Notes: generated by a model not told the origin, from the letters alone. Positions 1 through 11,046 are shown, counted from the stretch's first letter. The stretch: DNA of 64,000 nucleotides from Mesocentrotus franciscanus (GCA_037976565.1 CP137683.1:6426321-6490320); one strand, 5' to 3'. Program-made: numbers and translations.

Positions 1-331
1 CGCGCATACCTCCTCGTTAATTTCAAACAGCTTATCAATATGTAAGACCTGGAATGACCTCAATGCAAGCAAGCACATGCAGCATAGGTATAGCATTCAT
101 CATTCAGCATTCAGTAAAGCATTCATCATGGAAGTTTTGGAAAATAACAGGGGGGCATCAAAGTCAGCTTTGAGAGACATTTATACGTTAAAAAGAGAAC
201 ACATTCAGACGGGAGGATAAGATGGCAATGTGAGCGACAGCGCTCCGAATCATGCAGTGGGGCAATAACAAGTAACGGCCCCCCTCAATATGGCGAAGTA
301 ATGGCGGCGACGCCATTAACCAGATGAGACC
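1..331. other. Unassigned sequence upstream of the first MULE exon
   Basis: Holds short CATTCATCATTCAGCATT-type repeats (about 85-130) and nothing else I recognise. It may be intron or 5' region of the MULE gene. Confidence 0.3.
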
Positions 332-528
332 ATGAACCAGAACCATGAACCAGATGAGAATAGAACGCGGGTTGTGGCAGCTCGGACAGGCCTCAAGAGA
401 ACAGCAAGGGATGTGAACAGCGGCCCGACAACGGAAATTGTCGCCAACGCCCTCATGGAAGCTCATCCTGAGATTCGAGGGCAGTTGGGGCAGCTGTCAG
501 CCCTTAGGAGGGACGTTCAACGACACAG
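332..528 (+). pseudogene. MULE gene exon a: FLYWCH-proximal linker
   Basis: Reads NHEPDENRTRV, then TTEIVANALMEAHPEIRGQL and LRRDVQRHR. This resembles the end of a FLYWCH finger plus the Lys/Arg-rich linker that precedes MULE domains. The donor gtatga is at 529; the last two bases (AG) join the first base at 1941 to complete an Arg codon. The 5' end is uncertain: AACCATGAACCAGATGAG-like bases are partly duplicated just upstream, and an acceptor may lie near 340. No stop or frameshift is seen inside. Confidence 0.6.
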
Positions 529-997
529 GTATGAATAAAATAATTGTATCTGCTTCATCTAAACTCGCCACCCCTACCATTTCGGGCGATGGATAACCAC
601 ACACCGTCCTTAAAACACTCTTTAAAATCTCTCTTCAACGAAAAGTTTTTAAAAATATTATTGAAGCGATCACAAATGTTGACACTTTGAGGAGAATTAT
701 CATTATTTACATTACAAAAGCACATTATAGGTCGAATCAATGTGTTAGTTTTATATATCAATTTACTTTGACGAAGTCATGCTGGGAGGGATACCCAGCC
801 CATCCCTTTCAGGTACCATTAGCAGGCCTATTTAGCAGGGAGCCTACGTATAATGTAGTTTTTTGTGCCGTTCATTTTCTTTTTCGACAACCATCATTGA
901 GTGTCAGGGGCGGCGCTACAGGGTGTTTAGAAACTAGGATATGATATTTAGATAGAACTTTTGTATTTTTATTTAAGGTAATCAGTTTTTAAAACAA
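529..997 (+). other. Intron a-b of the MULE gene, left part
   Basis: No coding signal seen. A CAGGGGCGGCGCTACAGGG string at about 907 resembles the end of a hAT-type element, but no partner end or target duplication was found. Confidence 0.3.
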
Positions 998-1002
998 TGA
1001 TC

Positions 1003-1836
1003 CAGCAAGGATCCAGGGAGGGGCGAGCGGGCTTGGCCCCCCCGCAAAGAGAGAGAGAGAGAGAGAGAAAGAAGGAAAAGGGAAAGAGGAGAGAAAGGCC
1101 TGGGACAGAAAGAAGAGGAAGAAGAAAAGAAAAAAGGGAAAAGAAGGAGGCAGGAGCCAAGGGCCTTGCCCCCAGTAACCCTAAAGAGAGAGAGAAGTAA
1201 AGGAAATGAAAGGAAAGAAGAAAAAAAGAGAAGGAATAAAGGTAGGGAGATCAGTTGCGATTTTTCCCTCCACCAAGGTGTATATTTGATATTTATTTAT
1301 TTCGTCCGCGATGTGGAAATATGCTTCCCACCTGGCGTAATTCTAATTCGATACCAGTGATTTACAAATGTTGCTGAAATGGCATGATTTTTCCTGAGTT
1401 TCCGGGGGCTCCGCCACCTGGACCACACCAAGGGCCCTAAGGCGGGCTCCTTGATGCTCATCTGATCGTAATTTTATGCCTAAAACCCCTGAGCTTCTGG
1501 GGACTCCGCCCCCTGGACCCACTCCAATTATTAATGACCTCCAAGTGTCACAAATAAGGTATCAAAATATGCTCATCTGACCGTAATTAAATATGCCTAA
1601 AAGCCATGAGCTTCGCTGTACCCGATCGTAAATTCGTTATCACCTCCCACCCCACTTTGAAAAACGTTTCGCGGGCCCTGCATGTGACATGTACGAGTGG
1701 TGGTGATGCGGAAATTGTTTCTGCCCCCACCAAAAACTTGTTTTGCTCATTACGTCACTGCTGGTCACCATTACGTACCAATATTTGGCTCGCATAATTT
1801 CAAATTTGCCCCCCTAAAAATCCTGGATCCGCACCT
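1003..1836 (-). mobile_element. Degraded inverted copy of the hAT-like non-autonomous element nested in the Helitrons
   Basis: On the minus strand this repeats the element at 7287-8701. It starts near GGTGCGGATCCAGGATTTTT (end at 1836), passes through the block naming TGGTACGTAATGAGCAAAA, the 'GGGGCGGAG...TTTTAGGCAT' subrepeats and a purine-rich tract (1048-1250 on plus), and ends at a GGATCCAGGGAGGGGCG string near 1010. Internal parts are deleted relative to the 1.4-kb copies. No clean target duplication is visible. Confidence 0.65.
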
Positions 1837-1940
1837 GAATCTCCCCTTCTCTCATTTTGATTTACAGCTAGAATTAGAAACACCCAGCGAAATGACTGAA
1901 ATTTTAATTGTTGATCTGTTCATTTTTTACTTTTTTCCAG

Positions 1941-2168
1941 ACGAGCTGCATACCCAGCAGAACCCGAATCAAAAGAAACTTTGGAGATTCCTGACGAATG
2001 GACACTTACCGGTGATGTAGAAGGACAGCGCTTTCTCCTCTACGATTCCGGGCCAGGGCAAGACAGGCTGATATTGTTTGCCACTGATTCCCAACTACGA
2101 CGTCTCGCCATTGCTAGCACGTGGTACATGGATGGCACTTTTCCAGGGCACCCGCTATTTTCAAACAG
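1941..2168 (+). pseudogene. MULE gene exon b: start of DDE domain, first catalytic Asp
   Basis: The acceptor tttttccag ends at 1940 and the donor gtatgc starts at 2169. The exon reads AAYPAEPESKETLEIPDEW, then FLLYDSGPGQDRLILFATDS and WYMDGTF, the classic start of the MULE domain. After GTF the frame shifts near 2143: the next family-like stretch, RAPAIFKQ, is in another frame and continues in phase 0 into exon c. Confidence 0.8.
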
Positions 2169-2275
2169 GTATGCATGGATGTAGTAAAGGAGCAAAGACA
2201 TGACTCTTTCTATAGTCACCCCAAAAAAAAAAGTTGTCGGTCCCCGACCTCGAACGCTCCTAACGAGTCCCCTGT

Positions 2276-2490
2276 TTTATTTAAGCGTACACTCTTAAAT
2301 CCTCTCTGCACTAGTTTATCATGGAGGGATTAGACCTCCCTGCAAGGTCACTGGCAGGTGGTTATCTCATCAGATCAGCTCTCAATTAACATAAGAAAAA
2401 GGGCATCATGGGGGATCAACGGGTACCGCTTAGGCATTGTTGGCTGTATAGAGGGCGCAAGTAGCTATACGTAATGCAGTGGGGCTTTAA
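2276..2490 (+). repeat. Dispersed repeat, about 210 bp, copy 1
   Basis: Closely matches the reverse complement of 26496-26700, sharing strings such as GGATTAGACCTCCCTGCAAG and CTATAGAGGGCGC-like blocks on opposite strands. Unknown family, probably a MITE or an element end. Confidence 0.6.
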
Positions 2491-3060
2491 AACAAACTCG
2501 TTAAATTTGACTAGACCGAAAGGGTCTACCTCACCTGAGCGCAACTATTATTCTACTATTCTTTACTGATTCTAGTCGTATTTTGACTAGAACCCAGTCA
2601 TTTCTGATTAGAATTACGACTAGTCACATTAGTTGTACCCAGCTGACCGAGATTTATCGATGTTGAATCATATTTTAATCACAATTATGATTAATAAATG
2701 ACACATATTTGCAAAGCTTGGATCCTCTTGGATCCTCTTTTATTTTGATGTCATTCATGTGATACATACTTCACACGATAGTGAATAAAGACCACATGAA
2801 GCGGGGCTAAAAGACAAAAGGGGAGACATGATGGGGACGGAAGAGAATGGGGGAAAAATGAAGAAAGAATGAAAAACTCTTCCAATTTTGTTCTTCATTC
2901 CTTGATATTATCATACCCCTCGTACGTGTTAGTATTGTAATTTGTTATGTGGAGTGTTAATAGGCTACTTTGATTAGTGAAGTTACTTTCCTTTTTTGTA
3001 TTTACATAAAGAAAATTCTAGACCTTGCACTTATGACATATAAAGAAGGGAAGAAATGTG
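2491..3060. other. Unassigned intron sequence
   Basis: AT-rich; contains GACTAG/CTAGTC-type short inverted strings at 2505-2640 (TTTGACTAGA, TTCTGATTAGAATTACGACT) that look like a decayed foldback element. No coding signal. Confidence 0.3.
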
Positions 3061-3061
3061 C

Positions 3062-3345
3062 TTGTTCGGAGGATTCAATTCAATTCAATTTATTCAGCCA
3101 ATCATTAAAAACAGTTTACAATCACACTGGTAATGGTACAATTATAATATGATGACAGGCCATGGACCCCTGAGAAGCAAAGCTTGTAAATGGGGCCCCA
3201 TTAACATACAATTATATAAAATATAATAACAACATATTATAACAAAACCAAAAAAAGAGACATTTTTGTATATTCATACTTATTACAAAACAATTACAAA
3301 TATCTTGCAAACACATTCAACCATACTCACTCATTCACACACAAT
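3062..3345 (-). mobile_element. Possible LINE 3' end with an AATTC-repeat tail
   Basis: ATTCAATTCAATTCAATTTA at about 3075 reads on the minus strand as a TGAATTGAATTGAATT tail of the kind found at CR1/L2-like LINE 3' ends. No coding part is left. Similar tails occur at about 22230 and 51620. Confidence 0.35.
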
Positions 3346-3629
3346 GCAATGCACTTTAAAGCATATTATAAGAGAGAAAGAGAGAGAGAAGAAGAAGAGA
3401 GTAGAAGAGACTAGAATATTAAAAAGAAAAAGAAAGAAGAGGATGCATATGGAAAATGCGAAACATGAGATGAAAACTTATAGTCCCAGTACCCAGTTTT
3501 ACAAATTAATAAATAGTTCCCTTTTGCACCGGGCGGTCGCCCCAAAAAAAAAAACGCCGGCCCCCAAAGAGGAAGAGAAGAGAAAAAAAAGAGAAAAAAG
3601 GAAGAGGACGTAGGAAGAAAAGGGAAATT

Positions 3630-3873
3630 CAGACATAATAATTTAATGAAACATCAAAGCTTCCGCGCTTCGCGCGGAAGCAGGGGAAACTGAATTCAGA
3701 CAATTCAGGATTTAGAGTCGCGAACGGTACAACAAGTCGTCTTCTTTCTCTAATTAATGAAACGTCAAAGCTTCCGCGCTTCGCGCGGAAGGGGGGGGGG
3801 AACTGAATTCAGACAATTAAGATTAAGTTTCGAGAACGGTACAACGAATCGTCTTCTTTCTTTAATAACTTAA
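3630..3873 (+). repeat. Minisatellite, about 110-bp monomer, left block
   Basis: Two monomers run from TAATGAAAC through AAGCTTCCGCGCTTCGCGCG (a hairpin) and GAATTCAGACAATT to GTCTTCTTTCTCTAAT. The block is cut at 3873 by the first Helitron unit; the same array resumes at 9803. Confidence 0.85.
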
Positions 3874-4375
3874 CTAGCAGGGCCCGTGGAAAATCCACGG
3901 GATTCTAGGGAGGGTGGGAGGGGGTTGTAAATACTTTAAAATAGATATGTGCTATCGATTTTTTTTTTTTTTGATTTTTTTATAATAATGTTTTAATTAT
4001 ATTTTTATTATATTAAAAAAAAAAGATATTTCTGTGCTAGATGATATTATTTTTCTTCATTGTATATGCCTACTTTTATCATTTTATAATTTTTCTTCTT
4101 CTTTTCATTAATATTTTACTCGTTAGAATACCAAACTTTTGTTTGCTGTCCCATCATGTATCGTTTTGAATTTTTAATTTTTATCTGAATTATGTAATAA
4201 AACTTGAAAACTTGAAGAAAACAGTGAAATCAATAATTTGTAATAAAAATTGATGCAGATATTTTAGACTTTACCTTCGTTTTCACTTTCGTTATTTACG
4301 ATTATTGTCGTCACTTCGTTCCTATTATTCTCACTATCCCTTTCCCGGATCCTCACTCTCGTTATCTATACGAAT

Positions 4376-5027
4376 CAAGGGCGTCATTGCAATCCGAGTT
4401 TGAGCATGGGGGGACACAATTACATGTCACTCTCTCTCTAGTTACGCTGTTTCACGGCAGCTTTCATTGGTGACCGGTTCATTTATTGTCTTTTTTATCT
4501 TTGACGTTTCATTACATTTTTAGAGAAAGAAGACGATTGGTTGTACGGTTCTCGACTCTTAATCTTTGTCTGAATTCAGTTTCCACCCTCTCGCGCGTAT
4601 AGCTCGGAAGCTGTGACGTTTCATTAAATTATTAGAGAAAGAAGACGATTCGTTCTACCGTTCTCGACTCTTAATTCTTGTCTGAATTCAGTTTCCACCC
4701 TCTCGCGCGTATAGCTCGGAAGCTTGACGTTTCATTAAAATATTAGAGAACGAAGACGATTCGTTGTACCGTTCTCGACTCTTAATCCCTGTTTCATTAA
4801 ATTTTTAGAGAAAGAAGACGTTTCATAGAACCGTTCTCATGCAACTGTTTGAAAAAAGTTCCCCCCCCCCCTCCCGCGCGAAGTCAACAGGGAGAGAAAG
4901 AGAGAGAGAAAGAAAAAAGGACAGATTTTAACCCCAAATCGTGGGGGAACATTTCACCACCTGAAAATTCGTGGGGGACGTGTCCCCCGTCCCCAGGATA
5001 ATGGATTGACGCCCCTGATAGGCCTAC
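4376..5027. mobile_element. Insertion private to Helitron unit A1, with internal inverted minisatellite
   Basis: Units A2-D read straight across this point (...CTATACGAAT|ATTGTTGTC...). In A1 the flank TACGAAT appears on both sides, like a 7-8 bp target duplication. The ends are roughly inverted (GGGCGTCATTGCAATCC against GGATTGACGCCCCT), which fits a hAT-like MITE. Confidence 0.6.
4490..4870 (-). repeat. Minisatellite block inverted relative to the flanking arrays
   Basis: Three to four monomers of the same family as 3630-3873 (GACGTTTCATTAAAT, AGAGAAAGAAGACG, GTCTGAATTCAG) on the opposite strand. They lie inside the A1-private insertion, so that element itself probably carries the minisatellite. 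Confidence 0.75.
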
Positions 5028-7128
5028 GAATATTGTTCTCAGCATGCACTTCACTCCCATTATCATTTTGGTTTTTTTTCACACATTGCTAAGTTAATTT
5101 AGTCCTACTATGAAACTAATATACAAATATTATCATCATTTTGGTTATTTTCACAAATTACTAAGTTAATTTGACACTCGAAGGATAATGGATTGACGCC
5201 CCTGATAGGCCTACAAATATTGTTCTCATGCACTTCACTCCCATTATCATTTTGGTTATTTTCACACATTACTAAGTTAATTTAGTCCTACAATGAAAAT
5301 AATATACAAATATACAAATATACAATGACACTCGAAGTGACTCGAGGATCTAGCTAAAACTATTCGCATCGAAGGAACATCAAATCGTATTATATTATCC
5401 CGAGGGCCATCGATCGCGGCCCCAGAGAGAACAGTACTGTTCCCGAGTGCGAATAGTTTTAGCTTGTTCCGAGAATGAGTCATTGTATAATTGTTTTATA
5501 TCCCTTCCACCTGTAGGCCTATCATTCCTTGGACACTTCTGTAATAGCATGTACCGTACTCACATTCACATCACATTCAATAAAGAAATAAAAGAAAACA
5601 ACAATTCATTGCACGGCTCAAACACGAAACATTGAAGAATCTAAAGACACGCTATACAGCCAGTATTACAGGTACAGCAGTAGAGTGCTGCAGTTACCGC
5701 ACAGGGTACAGTAAATTGCATGGCGTGAGCGCCGTGACTGGCACCGCGGGAGTTGCCCGTGCGGAGGCATTTGATATTACGTGAGCTCGCTGAATTTACC
5801 TTCTCGTCAGTTATATGGTCTCGATAATTACAATCTATTTGCGTTATTGTTGTTGTGATTTTAATGTAGTTTTCATGAAAAGACCAATAAAGCAGAAGCT
5901 TGGACTATGATTATGTTGACATGGTTCACAGAATATGTATAAATATTTTCAAAGTAAAGATTTTACGCGAAAAATCGGACGGTTTGTGCCAATATATCGC
6001 AGCTGTCGCACGAATTAACTCAACTGTGTGTGTGTGTGGCCTGGGCGTAGAACCAACATAATACGTTCTCGTCAGTTTGGCTGCTGCAAGGCCTATATAT
6101 AGCAAGATGCCTAACACCGGACAGGCCCAACCCGTTGCGCCTTGTACTTGCTACGCCACATGACTTGAGTGGATTGTCGTATGCTGTGTATTTCTCTGGC
6201 ATGCCCGTAAAGTGCCTACAAAGCATATCATAAGCAAGATGCCTAACACGGGTAGGCCCGCTCTGTTGCAGCGTGTATCTGCTACAACACATTATAGAGT
6301 GGATCGTCTCTTAAAAGTGTATCTCCTTGATTAGACAGAGGGCGGGTGCACGCCTTGCTGCCTCACTCTCGCGGGTTCGTCGCCTTCTTGCACGGACAAC
6401 GACGGCCGTGCTCTCGTCCGCTCGTCCTCCCCGGGACCCCGAAACCACCTTTAACGACATCGACGGCGACCGCGGGGTCGACGTGGCACGCGGGATACGG
6501 GAGACATGCCTCGTATAATTGTGTCGCCGTTCCCGCGCCACGGCGAAGGGGGGCGCGGTCGAGGAAAGACGTTTTCATGAACCGTTTTACCCCCGCGACG
6601 ATTTTGCGTATTAATATATAGACTAGCAGGACCCGTGGAAAATCCACGGGATTCTAGGAGGGTGGGGTTGAAAATAGATATGTGCTAACGATTATTATTA
6701 TCAATATTATTATATATTTTTTATTTTTTTTTATTTTTTAATAATATTTTTAAAGATAATTTCTTTTTATCATTTTATAATTTTTCTTCTTCTTTTCATT
6801 AATATTGTACTCGTTAGAATATCAACCTTTTGTTTGCTGTCCCATGTATCATTTTGAATTTTTTTTTATAAATATGTATCATGTAATAAAACTTGAAAAT
6901 TGGAAGAAAACAGTGAAATCAATAAGTTGTAATTAAAATTGATGCATATATTTTAGACTAATACTTTCTTTTACTTTCGTTAATTACGATTATTGTCGTC
7001 ACTTAAATTCGTTCCTACTTTTTCACTATCCCTTTCCGGATCCTCACTCTCGTTATCTATACGAATATTGTTGTCATGCATGCACTGAAAATAATATACA
7101 AATATACATAAAATGACACTCGAGGATC

Positions 7129-7245
7129 TAGCTAAAACTATTCGCATCGAAGGAACATCAAATCGTATTATATTCTCCCGAGGGCCATCGCGGCCCGGGG
7201 AGAGTACTATTGATGTTCCTGAGTGCGAATAGTTTTGCTTGTTCC
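7129..7245. repeat. Foldback element inside Helitron unit A2
   Basis: AGCTAAAACTATTCGCA... and ...TGCGAATAGTTTTGCT form arms of about 30 bp around CGAGGGCCATCGCGGCCCG, itself palindromic. It is present in every Helitron unit; in units C and D the outer left arm is lost, so the deletion predates their duplication. Confidence 0.75.
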
Positions 7246-7286
7246 AGAATGAGTCATTGTATATTTGTTTTATATCCCTTCCACCC

Positions 7287-7366
7287 AGGCGCGGATCAAG
7301 GATTCCTTAGGGGGCCCAAATTTGAAGTTATGCGAGCCAAATATTGGTACGTAATGAGCAAAAACG

Positions 7367-7397
<31 letters not shown>

Positions 7398-8701
7398 CCG
7401 GGGCAGACAAAACATCCGCATCACCCCACTCTTACATGCAAGCCCCGCTCAACGTTTTCATAGTGATTCGGGGGTCAAGGGGCGGAGCCCCAGAAGCTCA
7501 GGGTTTTAGGCATTAAATTACGGTCAGATAAGCATCCAGGGTCCGCCTTAGGGCCATTGAGTGGGTCCAGGGGCAGAGCCACCGGAAGTTCAGGGTTTTA
7601 GGCATTTAATTACGGTCAGATGAGTATAATTTGATACCTTATTTGTGGCACTGGCAGGTCACTCATTGGCGTGGGGTCAGGGGCGGAGCCCCAGAAGCTC
7701 AGGGTTTTAGGCATTTAATCACGGTCAGATGAGCATATTTTGATACCTCATTATTTTGTGACACTGGCAGGTCACTATTTTTCTTTCTTTCTCTCTTTCT
7801 TTCTATTTCTCTTTAATATACTTTTTCCACAAAAAGTGGGAGGGGGTGGAGCTCGAGCCCTCCGAGCCCTGCCATTCCGCGGACCCTGACATGTAGGCCT
7901 CTAAATAAGTATATTTTTGCCCGACTGTAAATTTGGGAATTTGTCATTTTCCAACAAACGCAATCAAAAGTATAATGTACTAAAAATCTCGGAAAATTAT
8001 GTCATTTCAGCAACATTTGTAAATCACCGGTATCGAATTAGAAATAAACCACGTTTAAATTTCATTTGGGGGCAGGCCCCAAGCACCCAAGCCCCCGTCA
8101 GTATGCAAGCGCCCCCCCGATCTACACCTTGTTGGCGGGAAAAATCGCAACTGATCTCCCTACCTTTCTTCTTTCTCTTTTCTTTCCCTTCCCTTCTTTC
8201 TCTCTCTTTTAGGAGTGCTGGGGAAGGGACGCAAGGCCGATTCACACGTTTTTGGCGGGATTAATCGCAACTGATCTCCCTTCTTTTCACCCTTTTCTTT
8301 TCTTCTTACTCTTTTTTGTTCCATTTTAGCTCTCTTTTGTTGGCGGGGGCGGGGCCGGGGGAGGCAAGGTTTTTGGCCCTCGATTCACAACTTGTTGGCG
8401 AGAAAATTGCAACTGATATCCCCTTCTTTTCCTTTCTTCCTCTTTTTTCTTTCTCTTTATCTCCTCTTTTCCTTTTTCTTTCCCTTTCCTTCCTTCTCTC
8501 TTATTTTGTTGATGAGGGGTGGGAGGCAACAGCCCGGGAGGCAAGGCCTTTCGCGCCCCATCTCCTTCTTATTTACACCTTTTCTTTTCTTCTTCCTCTT
8601 CTTTCTTTCCCTTTCTCTCCCTTTTCCCTTCTTTTCCTTCTTTCTCTCTCTTTTTTTTCTTTGCTGGGAGGGGGGGCCCCTGCCCCCATGGATCCGCGCC
8701 T
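7287..8701. mobile_element. Non-autonomous hAT-like element inside Helitron A2
   Basis: Ends are inverted: AGGCGCGGATC at left, GGATCCGCGCCT at right. CCTTCCAC flanks both sides (7277-7284, then two extra C; 8702-8709), an 8-bp duplication typical of hAT. Unit A1 holds the empty site with one CCTTCCAC. Inside: three roughly 110-bp direct subrepeats (GGAGCCCCAGAAGCTCAGGG) at about 7475-7770 and long pyrimidine tracts from 8160. No transposase. Confidence 0.8.
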
Positions 8702-9511
8702 CCTTCCACCTGTAGGCCTATCATTCCTTGCACACTTCTGTAATAGCATGTACGTACCGTACTCACATTCACATCACATTCAAAAAGAAATAAAAGAAAA
8801 CAACAATTGCACGGCTCAAACATGAAACATTGAATGATCTAAATACACGCTATATACAGGTACTACATGCAGTATAGCTAGAGTGCTGCAGTTACTGCAT
8901 AGGTTAAATTGCATTGTGTGAGCGCCGTGACTGGCCTGACACCGCGGGAGTTGCCCGTGCGGAGGCATGTGATATTACCTAAGCTCGCTGAATTTTTCTT
9001 CTCTTCAGTTATATGGTCTCGACATTTACAATCTATTTGCGTTATTATTGTTGTGATTTCAATGTAGTTTTCATAAAAGACCAATAAAGCAGAAGCTTGG
9101 ACTATGATTATGTTGGCATGGTCCACAGAATTTGTACAAATATATTCAAAGTAAAGATTTTACGCGAAAAATCGGACTGTTTGTGCCAATATATTGTAAC
9201 CGTCGCACGAATTATCTCGACTGTGTGTGTACGTGTGTGAGCGTAGAACCACGTATTACGTTGACGTCAGTTTGGCTGATGCGTATATATAGCAAGATGC
9301 CTCACACGGGATAGGCCCAACCCATCGCATCATGCATGTGCTACGCTACATGACGTGAGTGGCGTGTCTCTTGATAAAGTATCTCTTTGATCAGACTGCA
9401 TATAGCAAGATGCCTAACACGGGATAGGCCCTACCCTTTGCGACGTGCATATTTGCTACAACACATCATGGACTGGACTGTCTCTTGATAGTGTGATCTC
9501 TTTGATTAGAC

Positions 9512-9792
9512 GTGCAGAGGGCGGGTGCACGCCTCGCCGACTCACTCTCGCGGGTTCGTCGCCTCCTTGCACGGACGACGCCGGCCGTGCTCTCGTCCGC
9601 TCGTCCTCCCGGGACCCCGAAACCACCTTTAACGACATCGACGGCGACCGCGGGGTCGACGTGGCACGCGGGTACGGGAGACATGCCTCGTATAATTGTG
9701 TCGCCGTTCCCGCGCCACGGCGAAGGGGGGCGCGGTCGAGGAAAGACGTTTTTCATGAACCGTTTTTACCCCCCGCGACGATTTTGCGTATT
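9512..9792. other. CpG-rich 5'-terminal block of Helitron unit A2
   Basis: Much richer in GC and CpG than its surroundings (GGACGACGCCGGCCGTGC and similar). Equivalents are at 6338-6612, 31970-32270 and 35122-35425. Open frames on both strands here are composition effects. It may carry the promoter of any Helitron transcript; that is inference. Confidence 0.5.
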
Positions 9793-9802
9793 AATATATA
9801 GA

Positions 9803-10345
9803 TGAAACGGCAAAGCTTCCGCGTTTTGCGCGGGAGGGGGGACTGAATTCAGACAATTAAGATTGAGATTCGAGTACGGTACAACGAATCGTCTTCTTTC
9901 TCTAATAACTTAATGAAACGGCAAAGCTTCCGCGTTTTGCGCGGGAGGGGGACTGAATTCAGACAATTAAGATTGAGATTCGAGTACGCGGTACAACGAA
10001 TCGTCTTCTTTCTCTACTAATTTAATGAAACGTCAAACTGAACTCAGACAAGGACTCTTAAATGAGCGTCGAGAACGGTACAACGAATCGTCTTCTTACT
10101 CTAATAACTTAATGAAAATGCAAAGCTTCCGCGCTTCGCGCGAGTGAGGAGGAGGGAGGGGGAGGGAAGGTGAATTCAGACAAGGATTAAGAGTCGAGAA
10201 CAGTACACCGAATCGCGTCTTCTTTCTCTACTAATTTAAGGAAACGTCAAACTGAACTCAGACAAGGACTCTTGAGCGTCGAGAACGGTTACGAATCGTC
10301 CTTTAATAACTTAATGAAAATGCAAAGCTTCCGCGCTTCGCGCGG
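9803..10345 (+). repeat. Minisatellite, about 110-bp monomer, right block
   Basis: About five monomers (TGAAACGGCAAAGCTTCCGC..., GAATTCAGACAATTAAG, ACAACGAATCGTCTTCTTTC), some shortened and lacking the hairpin. Together with 3630-3873 this is one array split by Helitrons A1-A2. Confidence 0.85.
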
Positions 10346-10447
10346 GAGGGGGGAAACTCCCCCCTCCCTGCACCTACCCCCTAGGGTGTAAGTGATTCGA
10401 GCGGGCGAACTACCGCCCCCCTAAAATAAAAATCCTGGCTACGCGCT
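10346..10447. mobile_element. Possible end of the element carrying the minisatellite
   Basis: AAAATCCTGGCTACGCGC at about 10430 matches in style (GCGCGTAGCCAGG on the other strand) the string at 48474-48490. This suggests a hAT-like terminus and that the minisatellite belongs to a larger element beginning near 3525. No target duplication was verified. Confidence 0.35.
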
Positions 10448-10747
10448 TGTTTTGCACAAAACTTTAAATCTAGACAAAGTTGAACTTGATCTTATGTCCT
10501 CGCTAATATATAGGGATAGGGTTGTATGCTGGCAGTAATCATTTGAGGTGGTCTCCAGGAATGTTTGCCCCCTCTCCCTCCAGCTAGGACCCTGTTCGCA
10601 CGCCTGTACATATAGGAACACCAATATTTATTGTCAAAAGTAAATTCTTAAAATCTGTGTCATGTTCACTAGTTTTCTCATAAGTATTCGTCAACTCCAT
10701 GTTCATGTATTGTTTATAATTGAAGTCCATTTTCATTGAAATTGCAG
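10448..10747 (+). other. Right end of intron b-c of the MULE gene
   Basis: No repeat or coding signal recognised; ends in the acceptor attgcag. Confidence 0.4.
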
Positions 10748-11046
10748 GTATACTGCATCAGAGCAGAAGTTGACGAAGGTGCAGTATCTTGTGTTTATGC
10801 ACTGATGTCAGGAAAGACTCGGGCTCTTTATATCACCCTCTTCAACGCTCTGATGGAAGCCCTCATTGATAGAGGGTATGATGCACACTCACGTAGGACC
10901 ATTGTGACAGATTTTGAAGAGGCCGCTAGGAGTGCAGTCCTCTTTTGTCTGGGGAATGCTGTACAACTCCACGGATGTTTTCCACCTAACCCAGAGAACA
11001 TGGTCGAGGGTAACCGACAATGGCCTCAGAGGCTTATATGTGCAAG
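10748..11046 (+). pseudogene. MULE gene exon c: second catalytic Asp
   Basis: The acceptor is attgcag (ends 10747) and the donor gtaaac (11047). It reads VYCIRAEVDEGAVSCVYALM, then TIVTDFEEAARSAV with the second Asp at 10910. At about 10980 the frame breaks; the alternative frame gives FHLTQRTWSRV and NGLRGLYVQ, which is the expected family continuation. The exon ends in phase 1, which fits exon d. Confidence 0.8.

Larger units (their letters stand above)
3874..6622 (-). mobile_element. Non-autonomous Helitron, unit A1 of array 1
   Basis: On the minus strand the unit starts TCTATATATTAATACG (right end) and finishes with hairpin CCACGGATTTTCCACGGG-like arms, a short spacer and CTAG at 3877-3874. 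Helitrons move by rolling-circle replication using Rep/helicase; this unit has no such ORF and would depend on another copy. It lacks the 1.4-kb hAT insertion of the other units and carries its own insertion at about 4376-5027. Its 5' end joins unit A2 with no spare base. Confidence 0.85.
6623..9802 (-). mobile_element. Non-autonomous Helitron, unit A2 of array 1
   Basis: The minus-strand 5' end is TCTATATATTAATACG at 9802 and the 3' end is hairpin CCCGTGGATTTTCCACGGG + TCCTG + CTAG at 6626-6623. After the 5' end the plus strand continues T|GAAACGGC, so the insertion lies between A and T as Helitrons require. It contains the hAT-like insertion at 7287-8701, a 115-bp foldback near 7129-7245, roughly 120-bp internal duplications (GCAAGATGCCT...) at about 9292 and 9409, and a CpG-rich 5'-terminal block at 9512-9792. 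No Rep/helicase. Confidence 0.9.

Noticed and set aside
6327..6647. Arg/Ala-rich open frames on both strands, repeated at 9.5, 32.0 and 35.2 kb
   Set aside because: CpG-rich composition removes stop codons on all frames. Frames are not conserved between units that differ by small indels.
7917..8075. Identical 50-residue reading (MPDCKFGNLSFSNKRNQKYN...) in four copies
   Set aside because: Identity follows from recent duplication of the whole DNA unit; the frame then runs into different pyrimidine tracts. No start context, splice pattern or family motif.
8316..8825. Long Phe/Leu/Ser-rich open frames, also at 30695-31207, 33960-34434, 37001-37588 and 49360-49953
   Set aside because: They translate C/T-only tracts of the nested hAT-like element. 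Frames differ between copies through slippage and overlap equally long frames on the other strand.
3630..10345. Regularly spaced direct repeats with a hairpin, superficially CRISPR-like
   Set aside because: The roughly 110-bp units are contiguous without variable spacers, in eukaryotic DNA; a minisatellite.
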